A stretch of DNA of 64,000 nt from CAWDYA01 sp963806495 (GTDB taxonomy: Bacteria; Acidobacteriota; Polarisedimenticolia; JACPZX01; DASXTC01). Positions 16,580 through 24,305 of the stretch are shown here, piece by piece (within the stretch, counting starts at the first letter, position 1; each line of letters starts with the position of its first letter). The notes beneath the pieces were generated by a model. The model was not told the DNA's origin. It searched no databases and saw nothing but the letters and a program-made list of their open reading frames with translations. The stretch is taken from positions 186,001 through 250,000 of the forward strand of contig CAWDYA010000008.1 in the NCBI GenBank assembly GCA_963806495.1, read 5' to 3'. The position numbers and the translations under genes were made by a program.

Positions 16580-17172
16580 TTAACAGGGAAGATCCCTCAC
16601 CCCGTCCGCGAGCTCCTCATCCGCCGGGTGCGTGTAGATGATCGTCGTCAGCGGGACTCGCGTGCCGCGCGAACCGCTGCGCCAGGAAGAGGTTCTTGGT
16701 CGCCCGGTAGACGTTGGTCACCGCCGAGTGCCGCAGCGCATGGAAGTTGTACCGCCGGTCGAACCCGGCCTGCTGCTGCCACCAGGCGAAGCGCCACTGG
16801 GCGGCGCGGGGCGACAGGCGGCGGCCTTGGCCGGAGAGGAACAGCGGGGCGTCGGGATCCATCGCCTGACCGTTGCTTACGCTTCCATGACAGGAATCGC
16901 TTGAGCTTGGGCACGAGCCGCGCCGGCAGGAACACCTCGCCCCGGCGGGAGCCCTTGGTGATCCCGGTCCGCAGGAGGATCCGGGTCCGCACGGCCCGCC
17001 CGTCCGGCGACACGTCGCCGACGTTGAGCCCCAGCAGCTCCCGCAGGCGCAGGCCGGTGCCGAGGGCCATCGAGTACAGGAGGTGGTCACGGGGGGCCTC
17101 GGCGGTCGCCCGCAGCAGCGCCGCCTGCTCGGCAGCCGTCATCGTCTCGGGGGCGCGGAAGGACGGGAACAT
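16580..17172 (-). pseudogene. Tyrosine recombinase catalytic domain, copy R6 (longest; two frame breaks)
   Basis: The most complete member of the repeated recombinase family, about 195 codons. It begins MFPSFRAPETMTAAEQAALL, then the first catalytic arginine (GTGLRLRELLGL), the lysine region (GITKGSRRGEVFLP), the WWQQQAGF segment, His-x-x-Arg (FHALRHSAVTNVYR), second His (ARHAS) and tyrosine (IIYTHPADEEL), ending VRDLPC-TAA. Single-base breaks occur near 16876 and 16653. The N-terminal SAM-like core-binding domain of normal recombinases is absent, and the start overlaps the end of the HsdR-like gene, so this copy is also 5'-truncated or a minimal recombinase. Whether the breaks are real cannot be decided here. 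Confidence 0.8.
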
Positions 17173-18050
17173 GGGACAACAAGGGCGTGAAGGGGGGAGG
17201 AAGTCAACGGAGGCGACTTCCGGAAGCGAAGCAGTCCTGCACGTCTCGTTGCCGCGCAGATGGAGGGGTTGTGGCTCCGTGTTATAGAGGCCAGGTTGCT
17301 GTTGGCGGGGGCCGCTCCCGTGGCGGGGTTCTGAGTCGATTCGCGTGCCGGGTGCTTCCGCCTCGTTCTATGACTTGCTCGAATGCGTGGCGGCCCGATC
17401 TCTTCTCTCGCCTCCGTAGAGAACATGTTATGAAGTGCACGCGCCAGGTCCTCTTCGTCGATCAGTATCCCTTCGTGCCGTCGAATCTCGCGGCGAACGA
17501 CGCTTAGGGTATCAGACGTGAATAGTGCTCGGCCGATTGACGCTGGGCTCAGTGCGGACGCGTTCTTCCCAGTAATCCTCGAGATGTCCCCTCGTGATGG
17601 AGCGACGGTGAAGGACGCTCGCAACTCAGCGGCCTTATCCAGGTCGTCTTGGCAGAGATCGACGGAGAAGACTCTCGTGTATTCGACCCCCTCGTCGAAG
17701 TTGAGGTGGTACAAGTTCCACACCGCTCCGTTCGTCAGCACTACCCATGGAATGTTCCCTTCCGCGGCGTAGTGCTGAGCTTGGTCTATATACCGGTCTC
17801 GGAGCTTCCTGCCCGCGGACTTGGCCTCTACCAGGAATTTGATGTTGCCGTCGATCTTCACGGCGATGTCAACGTACTTCCCTCTGATCTGAGTCTCCCG
17901 AGTGATCTCGATCATCGGGTCGTACCCAAGTACCTCCTCGAGAAGTCGGCTAATCCGCTGGCGCGTATCAGCTTCGTTCAGATTGTCCTCCACGGCTTTA
18001 CGGATGTGGGGGAGCAGGCTCTTCAGAGGTCTCCGAATATCAAGCCTCAT
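17139..18050 (-). CDS. Type I restriction HsdR N-terminal-domain protein (PD-(D/E)XK nuclease fold)
   Basis: About 303 residues as read. The start is ATG 18050, with GGAAGG nine bases upstream. Core motif: RISRLLEEVLGYDPMIEITR, then GKYVDIAVKIDGNIKFLVEA followed by K, fitting the PD-(D/E)XK nuclease signature (D in VDIAV, E-x-K in VEAK). HYAAEGNIPWVVLTNGAVWN is the usual continuation of stand-alone HsdR-N proteins. No helicase, HsdM or HsdS is nearby. The last 70 residues look non-native (no conserved pattern, Arg/Pro/Ser-rich) and the frame runs 34 bases into the recombinase copy R6. The original 3' end may therefore have been replaced at the junction. Confidence 0.75.
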   Translation of the reverse strand: MRLDIRRPLKSLLPHIRKAVEDNLNEADTRQRISRLLEEVLGYDPMIEITRETQIRGKYVDIAVKIDGNIKFLVEAKSAGRKLRDRYIDQAQHYAAEGNIPWVVLTNGAVWNLYHLNFDEGVEYTRVFSVDLCQDDLDKAAELRASFTVAPSRGDISRITGKNASALSPASIGRALFTSDTLSVVRREIRRHEGILIDEEDLARALHNMFSTEAREEIGPPRIRASHRTRRKHPARESTQNPATGAAPANSNLASITRSHNPSICAATRRAGLLRFRKSPPLTSSPLHALVVPCSRPSAPPRR

Positions 18051-18124
18051 GGCAGCGAACCTTCCTGGCACCGATTCGGGCCTACGGTTGTCACAATGCC
18101 TTTCTATTGAATCACAGATTCGAC

Positions 18125-18441
18125 CTATGCCGTAAGAGTTTTCGCAAGCGCGATCGCCGCCCTGATCCCCTTCTCGGTGTGGATCTTCTTTACCTTGGCT
18201 CGCTTGGCCGCCGACAGGCCTCTCATCGTTCCCAGGTACTTCCCCTGAAGCTTCAGCTCCGCCCGCCTCTTGGAGGTCAGGCGCGGCTTCTTGCGCCCGG
18301 TGCCTTTCGTAGTCCGCGGGGAATTTGTTTCGGCCTGATAGGCCAGAGCGGGACCTAGGCGGGCGAAGGATGTCGCGAGGTTGCGGAATAAGGTCGGATC
18401 GTACGTAACTCCTTCTGGAGCTTAGCATTGGACTTCGGCAT
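18125..18441 (-). pseudogene. Small basic protein, copy A (one frame break)
   Basis: ATG 18441 opens MPKSNAKLQKEL; one base must be added near 18415 to continue into PEGVTYDPTLFRNLATSFAR and a long Lys/Arg-rich tail: TGRKKPRLTSKRRAELKLQG, KYLGTMRGLSAAKRAKVKKI, HTEKGIRAAIALAKTLTA-stop at 18127-18125. About 105 residues when repaired. I do not recognise the family; the composition suggests nucleic-acid binding. It lies 75 bases upstream of the HsdR-like gene in the same direction. The C-terminal half is duplicated, decayed, at 19120-19290. Confidence 0.55.
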
Positions 18442-18591
18442 GGGGTCTCCCGGGCAAGAGATTGAGGGAATCACTGTACTTAATCGTTTGAGTATACGAC
18501 AACCGGAGTCCGGGAGCTGAAGTATCGGGCCATCACCTTCATCCCATCCGTGCCCGACTGATTGGGCACCATTCGAGAGGAGGAAATGTTC

Positions 18592-18975
18592 ATGCGGAAC
18601 AAGCGGTTGGCAATTCTCGTCGCGATGCTGTTCCTCTGGCTCAGTACTTTCCAGGTGGCCTCAGCAAAACCGGTTAACAGAGAAGACGTCCACAAAGTCG
18701 GAACTGAGGTGGCACAGGGAGTCAGGGCGGCAGCGGCTGACCTTCAGAGACTAGCCACGGCCCTCGAAGACGAGAAGTTCGCGGAAGAGTTGGCCTCAGC
18801 TGTGCGCTCGAATGACAAAGCAGCAGTCGCGCAGGTAATCAAGAAGCAAATGACGTCCGCGGATGTATCGGTCGACAACCTCAATCAAGACTGGTGCGCT
18901 GGTGTCAACGTTTCATGGACCACCAAGAAGGGAAAGCGCATGAAGGTGGCACTTTCCATCGGGGACGACTGCTAA
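18592..18975 (+). CDS. Small secreted protein of unknown function
   Basis: 127 residues from ATG 18592; AGGAGGA is about seven bases upstream, and an in-frame ATG at 18586 is too close to that site. Residues 1-24 are a signal peptide (RLAILVAMLFLWLSTFQVAS, cleavage after ASA). The mature part is helical and acidic (EVAQGVRAAAADLQRLATAL, EELASAVRSNDKAAVAQVIK), ending in a compact segment with two cysteines (QDWCAGVNVSWTTKKGKRMK, ALSIGDDC) that could form one disulfide. I do not recognise the family. It is on the plus strand, flanked on both sides by copies of the basic-protein repeat. Confidence 0.65.
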   Translation: MRNKRLAILVAMLFLWLSTFQVASAKPVNREDVHKVGTEVAQGVRAAAADLQRLATALEDEKFAEELASAVRSNDKAAVAQVIKKQMTSADVSVDNLNQDWCAGVNVSWTTKKGKRMKVALSIGDDC

Positions 18976-19119
18976 CCGAGTCATCGCCGAGCGTGCCCGA
19001 GTCGAAAGCACGTCCTAAAGAGCGCATTTAGGGCAACCTGTCGGTTCAATTTGTCCGCAGAGGCTGCTGCAACGCGGGAATTGTATCCACACCTTCATGC
19101 CTTAAACCTCCCTCCCGCG

Positions 19120-19290
19120 TTGCGCTGCTTCCACCACCCCGCCACGCCTCTCTGATCCCCTTCTCGGCGCGGACCTTCTTCACCTTCGCCCGCTTGGCCG
19201 CCGGCACCCCCGTATCGTGCCCATGTACTTGCCCCGTAATCTCAGGGCCGAGCACCGCCTCAAGACCAGGTGCGGCGCCGTCAGCACATG
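19120..19290 (-). pseudogene. Decayed copy B of the small basic protein
   Basis: In two minus frames it reads PHLVLRRCSALRLRGKYMGT, IRG, then after a one-base shift AAKRAKVKKVRAEKGIREAW. This parallels copy A (RGKYLGTMRGLSAAKRAKVKKIHTEKG equivalent at 18150-18270). No start codon or N-terminal half. Together with copy A it brackets the secreted gene at 18592. The remaining bases between 18976 and 19443 hold nothing else I can support. Confidence 0.55.
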
Positions 19291-19442
19291 CCGTTTTCTG
19301 ATCTGACGAGTAACGCACTCGACGATTTCGTCGAGGATCTCCGTCCGTAGGATATGTTGGTGGGGATCGTCATCATGCCGAGCGTCATTCCCCGGGGCTA
19401 TGTGTGGCGGCACTGCGTGATGGCGTTGGGCAACAGGGAGCG

Positions 19443-20426
19443 ATGATGGGGCGGGTTCTGCGAATCGTATTCTTGAGCGTGCTAGGCATCGCGGCGCTGC
19501 TTGGCGGGCTGTACTTCTGGTTCATCTACACCCCGATTCCGCCGGCACCGCACCTGTCAGGCACGCTGGAGCATGGATCGATAGCCGTGCGCGGCCGCAC
19601 GCGGACTTATCTGACCTATGTACCCAAAGAGCTGCCGAAGGGCGCACCGCTGGTGATCGCGCTGCACGGCTCGGGCGAGGACGGCGCGCGGATGCGCTTC
19701 ATGACGGCCTATGGCTTCGACCGCCTGGCGGATGAACGCGGCTTCGCGATAGCCTATCCAGACGGCTATGAGGGCTATTGGAACGGTTGCGGCGTCGCAG
19801 GCGACTTCAGCGCAAACCGGCTCGACATCGACGATGTGGGATTTCTGACCGCGCTGACCGAAAAGCTGGTCAGCGAAATCGGCGGCGATCCCAATCGCGT
19901 TTATGCAGTGGGCGTTTCCCGCGGCGGCGCCATGGCGATTCGCCTGGCGCTGGACGCGCCGCAGCACTTTTTTTCTGCTGTGGCAGTGGTGTCCGAAAGC
20001 GTGCCCACGCCGGACAATTTCAAATGCAAGCCCCCAAGCACTGGCACACCATCCGTCTTGATCATGAACGGTACGCGCGATCCGATCATCCCGTTCGAGG
20101 GCGGTGAAGTGAGCCTGTTCGGTGTGTTTTTGAGGCGCGGCACGGTACTATCAACCCGCGCATCGGGAGAGTACTTCGTGCGTCTCAACGGCATGACGGG
20201 CAACCCGAACATCCATGAGACGAAGCTCGCCGACGGCTTCGGCGTGGAAGAGACGTTGTGGCACGGTGCGAACGACAAGACGGTGGAAGTTCTTGCCATC
20301 GAGGGCGGCGGACACGGCTTGCCGCAGCCCTTCTGGCGCTACCCCCGAATCCTCGGACCTACGGCCACAGCGTTTGACGGACCCAAGGCGATCTGGGACT
20401 TCTTCGCACTTCAGGCACGGCAATAG
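19443..20426 (+). CDS. Alpha/beta hydrolase, PHB depolymerase/feruloyl esterase-like, membrane-anchored
   Basis: 327 residues from ATG 19443 (AGGGAG upstream; a second ATG follows immediately). A single N-terminal span (VFLSVLGIAALLGGLYFWFI) anchors or exports it. The esterase domain has the oxyanion-loop LVIALHGSGEDGARM, the nucleophile elbow GVSRGGAM, an acid in NGTRDPIIPFEGG and the catalytic His in EGGGHGLPQPFWRYP, the layout of the LpqC/poly(3-hydroxybutyrate) depolymerase family. The substrate is not determined. Its flanks (decayed repeats upstream, an IS3 remnant downstream) suggest it was acquired with the island. Confidence 0.85.
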   Translation: MMGRVLRIVFLSVLGIAALLGGLYFWFIYTPIPPAPHLSGTLEHGSIAVRGRTRTYLTYVPKELPKGAPLVIALHGSGEDGARMRFMTAYGFDRLADERGFAIAYPDGYEGYWNGCGVAGDFSANRLDIDDVGFLTALTEKLVSEIGGDPNRVYAVGVSRGGAMAIRLALDAPQHFFSAVAVVSESVPTPDNFKCKPPSTGTPSVLIMNGTRDPIIPFEGGEVSLFGVFLRRGTVLSTRASGEYFVRLNGMTGNPNIHETKLADGFGVEETLWHGANDKTVEVLAIEGGGHGLPQPFWRYPRILGPTATAFDGPKAIWDFFALQARQ

Positions 20427-20593
20427 GCGTCTACCATGTGCGCAACGCGCCGTAGCGCGGGTCGCTGCTCGACATCGCCGTCTAAATAACAGTTTTCGAT
20501 TCTCGAACATCATGTCGGCGTGAGCGAGGGCTTCGCGCCGGGATACGGTGCGGCGGCTTTCAGGTATCGACGGACGGCGCTCACGAGCTCCGC

Positions 20594-20778
20594 TGAACCG
20601 CCCCGGGTTTACAGGAGGCTCCATTTCTTGAGAGGATGGGGCCATGAGCAGGCCCAGCAGGTACTCACTAGAGGTACGGGAGCGGGCGGTGTCCCTCCTC
20701 GGGCAGGTCGTGAGGGAAGATCCGGAAGAATGGGTCGGGCAGGCCGCCCGGAGCCTGCTCGACCGACGCTGGTAGGTG
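20594..20778 (+). mobile_element. IS3-family insertion sequence remnant
   Basis: Begins with TGAACCGCCCCGGGTTTACA, which resembles the terminal inverted repeat of many IS3-family elements, followed by the start of an orfA-type reading frame. The rest of the element, including orfB and the right end, is missing. It sits directly before the VWFA gene and marks the right edge of the accessory island. Confidence 0.6.
20644..20775 (+). pseudogene. IS3-type transposase OrfA, N-terminal fragment
   Basis: 43 codons, MSRPSRYSLEVRERAVSLLG onward to ARSLLDRRW and TAG. The start is the classic OrfA helix-turn-helix opening (RPSRYSxEVRERAVxLL). It stops after about 40 residues instead of about 100, so it is a truncated, dead copy. 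Confidence 0.65.
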
Positions 20779-20788
20779 TCGTGGAGCG

Positions 20789-22840
20789 ATGAATCCGAGG
20801 ATGCTCACTGTGCCGCGGGGACGTGCTGCGGCCATCACCCTGCTTGTGACGTTCGTGTGCCTGTGCGGCCCGGGCCTGCCCTACCCCGCGGAGCGGGTCG
20901 AGGGGCAGGAGAAGGTCGAGGTTTCCCTCGTCCTTCTCGATGCGGTCGTCACCGACTCCGATGGACGCCCCATCATCGGCCTGGGCCGCGAGGACTTCGA
21001 TCTCATCGTCGACAACACACGCGTGCCGATCGCATCCGTCGAGCTGGAGTGCTCCGGCTCCGGAGGCGACGCCGCACAGGCCGTACGTGCCACGCGCCAC
21101 TTCATCGTCCTGTTCGATATGTCGCACATGATGGCCGCATCGCGGAGAAACGCGATCAAGTCCACCCTGCGTTTTGTCGACGAAGAGATGGGCGCCGATG
21201 ACAGGATGATGCTGCTCGGCTTCATGAAGGGCCTCCACGTCATCGCCAGGATGACCGACGACAGGCGGCTGCTCCATGACACACTGGCTTCCCTCATCGA
21301 CGATACGCGGCTGATCGACCCTTCCCCGTTCGAGGAGCAGGTGGCCCTGGAACGCCTGAGACGGGAACGAGGCTGGCGGATCATGGAGGCCCGCGGCCGC
21401 TACCGTGCGTCGGGCGGAGTGCTTTCGTTCAGGGAGACCTACGCCGGCGGACTCGACTTCGAGTGCGAGGGCGACGCCCGGCAGGCGGAGGTGGAGGCGG
21501 CGCGCGCCATGCGGGCGCTGTCGAGCGCCATGCCCGCTTTCGGCTCGATCCCCGGGCGCAAGGCGCTGATTCTGTTCACCGAGACATTGCGCGCGAACCC
21601 GGGTCTTCCCTACTACGAAGCCTGCGGCATCCCGTTTCTGGCCCGTCCGTCCCTCGGCCTGACGGTGTCCCCCGAGCTCGACGATCTGGCCCTGCAGGCC
21701 AATCTCGCCGGTGTCTCCTTCTACCCGGTTCATGCCGGCGGGATGACCCCGCTCGGCAGCGGTGACGGACATCGCTCGGCGGTCGACTTCGAGGTAGACA
21801 TGGCGCTCAGCACCGGCGGCCGGAACTCCATCCTCATGAAGGACACGCTTCGTCCGTTCCGCGAGGCCGGAGAGGATCTGTCATGCTACTACGTCGTCTC
21901 GTACCGCCTATCGGACGAGATCGAACCCGGGAAACACGAGGTGCGTCTGACGACCACCCGCAAGGGCGCGCACGTCCGCCATCGCGACTACTTCACTGTG
22001 CGGACACGGGAGCAGGCGACGCAGAGCCGGATGGTGGCGGCGCTGTCGAGCCCGGGCCTCTACCGGGACCTGTCGGTGCAGCTGCACGGCTACAGCCTCG
22101 CGAGGGTCGAGGGAGGCAGACGGCAGTTTCTCGTCAAGGCCTCCGTGCCGATGTCGGAGCTGACCTTCCTGCCCGTTGCCTCCAACGCGGGCACACCGCA
22201 CCGTGTGGGTTTTCGCGGGGCTCTGATCCAGGGGAGCTCCCTGATCTGCAGCTTCGACGAAAGCTTCCCGCTGACCCCGCCGCCGGCTCCCGTGCCGGAT
22301 GACGCACAGGCCGGCGTCGAAGCCCTGTGCGAGGTCGAGCCGGGACAATACGATGTCGTCGTGGCCGCCCGGGACGAGCTCGCCGGGAGTCTGGGCGCCG
22401 CATGGGGCCGGGTGCAGGTGAAACCGCCCGCCGCGCATGCGGGCTCCGGGCTCCTGCTGTGGGCCTCGGCGGATCCGGGCGCCTGGGTGCACGGCGAGGG
22501 CGCCGTGAGTGCCGCCTCACCCGGTGGGAATCTCTTCATCCGCCGGTCGTTTGCACTGCGCCACGAAGAGCGTGGCGTGCTGACGTTTCTCGCCTGCCCC
22601 GACGGGAGCGGCAAGCGAAACAGGCCACAGGGGCCACTGCCGGCCGGCGTGCGGCTCGAAGGTCCCGCGATGCTGACGCTGCCGGCACGGCTCGCGGTCC
22701 CGGATCAGCGTGGAGAATGTCGCATGCTGAGCGTCGACATCCCGGCAGGCGGGCTCGAGCGAGGGATCTACCTGGTGCGCCCCGAAGCCGCACCGCCCTG
22801 GCGGGCCGCCGGCCAGGAGCACCGGATCGAGATCCGGTAA
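20789..22840 (+). CDS. VWFA-related domain secreted protein (acidobacterial TIGR03436-like)
   Basis: 683 residues. Signal peptide in the first 35 residues (AAITLLVTFVCLCGPGLPYP). Then the family signature: VSLVLLDAVVTDSDGRPIIG, LGREDFDLIVDN, followed by a von Willebrand A domain beginning FIVLFDMSHMM (a variant MIDAS: DxS retained) with PGRKALILFTE later. The middle YYVVSYRLSDEIEPGKHEVR is also typical. The C-terminal half is beta-rich without a known domain. Such proteins are exported and numerous in Acidobacteriota, with no established role. It starts the surface-function block, 100 bases before the GT-C gene on the same strand. Confidence 0.9.
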   Translation: MNPRMLTVPRGRAAAITLLVTFVCLCGPGLPYPAERVEGQEKVEVSLVLLDAVVTDSDGRPIIGLGREDFDLIVDNTRVPIASVELECSGSGGDAAQAVRATRHFIVLFDMSHMMAASRRNAIKSTLRFVDEEMGADDRMMLLGFMKGLHVIARMTDDRRLLHDTLASLIDDTRLIDPSPFEEQVALERLRRERGWRIMEARGRYRASGGVLSFRETYAGGLDFECEGDARQAEVEAARAMRALSSAMPAFGSIPGRKALILFTETLRANPGLPYYEACGIPFLARPSLGLTVSPELDDLALQANLAGVSFYPVHAGGMTPLGSGDGHRSAVDFEVDMALSTGGRNSILMKDTLRPFREAGEDLSCYYVVSYRLSDEIEPGKHEVRLTTTRKGAHVRHRDYFTVRTREQATQSRMVAALSSPGLYRDLSVQLHGYSLARVEGGRRQFLVKASVPMSELTFLPVASNAGTPHRVGFRGALIQGSSLICSFDESFPLTPPPAPVPDDAQAGVEALCEVEPGQYDVVVAARDELAGSLGAAWGRVQVKPPAAHAGSGLLLWASADPGAWVHGEGAVSAASPGGNLFIRRSFALRHEERGVLTFLACPDGSGKRNRPQGPLPAGVRLEGPAMLTLPARLAVPDQRGECRMLSVDIPAGGLERGIYLVRPEAAPPWRAAGQEHRIEIR

Positions 22841-22943
22841 CCTCCAGCCTCTCCGCCCTCCCGGGTGACGTGGTATCCATCGGGCGACACCTTGCCCCGG
22901 CCGCCATAGCAGGGCAGAATCATCCTGACCCCGGGGAGGCACG

Positions 22944-24305
22944 ATGGACATGCCCGTGCGAAGACGTGGCCGAAGGGAATGGCTGCTGCTGATCCTGTTC
23001 ACTCCCCTGGCGCTGCTTTACGTCAGCGGCGGCCTGGAACACTCCCGAAACCTCAATACGGATGTCTCGGCATTCGACCAGGGCGCGTATCTCAAATACG
23101 CGCGGCGGATGCGCACCACCGGTTACTCCTTCATCGGTGGACGAAACCGGATGCCGCTGTATCCCTTCCTTCAGTCACTCGTCTACACGCCCGGTCTTGA
23201 CGAGGAGGATCAGTTCAGGACCGGCAAGCGGCTCAACATCGGTCTCTCACTGGCACTGCTGATCGTGCTCTGGTTTCTCCTGCGCCGCAGGCTCCCCGTG
23301 CTGATCAGCGTCAACGTGATCCTGATCACGGCGTTCATGGTCTTCATCTTCAAGGCGGCGTATGTGCAATGCGAGCTGGTCTATTACTTTCTCAGCTTCT
23401 GGACCTTCCTGCTGATGCTCGGGACGTTGAGGGACCCCGGCTGGCAGAGTGGCGCCTTCGCCGGATTGATGCTCGCGCTCACGCATCTGACGAAGGCATC
23501 CGCACTGCCCGGGCTGCTGTTCTTCCTGGCCGCGGGGGCTGCCTGGTTCCTGTTTCGGGCGGCAGGGGGCGCCGGGAGGCGCACAGAGGATGAGCGCCGG
23601 CCGACCGCGGGATTCGCGGCCCTCGGCCTCGCCGGCCTGACATTCCTGGCCGTGGTGTATCCCTACATCAGCACGAGCAAGCATGTCTTCGGGCGCTATT
23701 TCTACAACGTGAACTCGACCTTCTACCTCTGGTACGACACACAGGAACAGGTGGCCCACGGCACCCGCCTGCATGGAGATCGTGAAGGCTGGCCGAAGAT
23801 GCGTGCCGAGGAGATCCCCGGGCCGGGGAAATACTTCCGGGAGCACAGTGCAGGACAGGCGCTGGGTCGAGTCGCGGCGGGGCTGCGTGACCTCCATCGC
23901 GCAGCGAGAGATTCGTACGGCTACTACAAGTACCTGCTCCTCTATGCCGGCTTCGCATTGGTGGTCGTGATCGTGCGACCGCGTGCCTGGCATCCCCTCG
24001 CTGCCGGCCGGGCGGCGCAGGTTCTATTCTGCATGGTCTACTTCGCGGGATACATCGTACTGTTCGCCTGGGGCTCGGCCAGCCTGTGGGGGGCGAACCG
24101 GATGGGTCTTCAGTTGTTCCTCCCCGCGATGTACTGTTTCGCGATGGTACAGGCCGGCGCGCTGCGGCGGCTCTCTCCCCTGCGCGTCCGCGGTTTCAGC
24201 GTGCACCCCGTCCTGGCATTCAATGTCGCGATCGCCTGCCTGCTGGCCCCGGACATCTACCTGGTGCTCACCAGCCGGTTGATGGCCATGGCGGGCGGGC
24301 ACTAG
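22944..24305 (+). CDS. Multi-span membrane glycosyltransferase-like protein (GT-C fold)
   Basis: 453 residues with about 10-11 membrane helices; GGGGAGG precedes the ATG. The N-terminal periplasmic loop has LNTDVSAFDQGAYLKYARRM, with an Asp arrangement like the first-loop acidic motif of GT-C enzymes, then GGRNRMPLYPFLQSLVY. LTHLTKASALPGLLFFLAAG is typical of the family 39/83-like dolichyl- or polyprenyl-phosphate sugar transferases. It likely transfers a sugar from a lipid carrier outside the membrane; acceptor unknown. Its stop codon shares the CTAG tetranucleotide with the stop of the convergent YfhO-like gene. Confidence 0.7.
   Translation: MDMPVRRRGRREWLLLILFTPLALLYVSGGLEHSRNLNTDVSAFDQGAYLKYARRMRTTGYSFIGGRNRMPLYPFLQSLVYTPGLDEEDQFRTGKRLNIGLSLALLIVLWFLLRRRLPVLISVNVILITAFMVFIFKAAYVQCELVYYFLSFWTFLLMLGTLRDPGWQSGAFAGLMLALTHLTKASALPGLLFFLAAGAAWFLFRAAGGAGRRTEDERRPTAGFAALGLAGLTFLAVVYPYISTSKHVFGRYFYNVNSTFYLWYDTQEQVAHGTRLHGDREGWPKMRAEEIPGPGKYFREHSAGQALGRVAAGLRDLHRAARDSYGYYKYLLLYAGFALVVVIVRPRAWHPLAAGRAAQVLFCMVYFAGYIVLFAWGSASLWGANRMGLQLFLPAMYCFAMVQAGALRRLSPLRVRGFSVHPVLAFNVAIACLLAPDIYLVLTSRLMAMAGGH

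Larger units (their letters stand above)
10253..17172 (-). mobile_element. Array of recombinase 3' ends alternating with passenger genes
   Basis: Six same-orientation copies (R1-R6) of the 3' part of one tyrosine recombinase family. The 3' boundary is nearly constant (VRDLPC/W-stop) while 5' boundaries vary. They alternate with cysK-cysE, a DUF5818-like gene, a RusA-like gene, a zinc-ribbon gene and an FG-GAP gene. In the minus direction each passenger is followed by a recombinase tail. The layout suggests repeated insertion of related elements at one site, or an integron-like array in which the recombinase tail serves as the recombination site. The mechanism is inference. Confidence 0.6.

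Noticed and set aside
10253..17172. A classical integron with attC sites
   Set aside because: No IntI-type patch and no attC-like short inverted repeats seen; the repeated unit is recombinase coding sequence.
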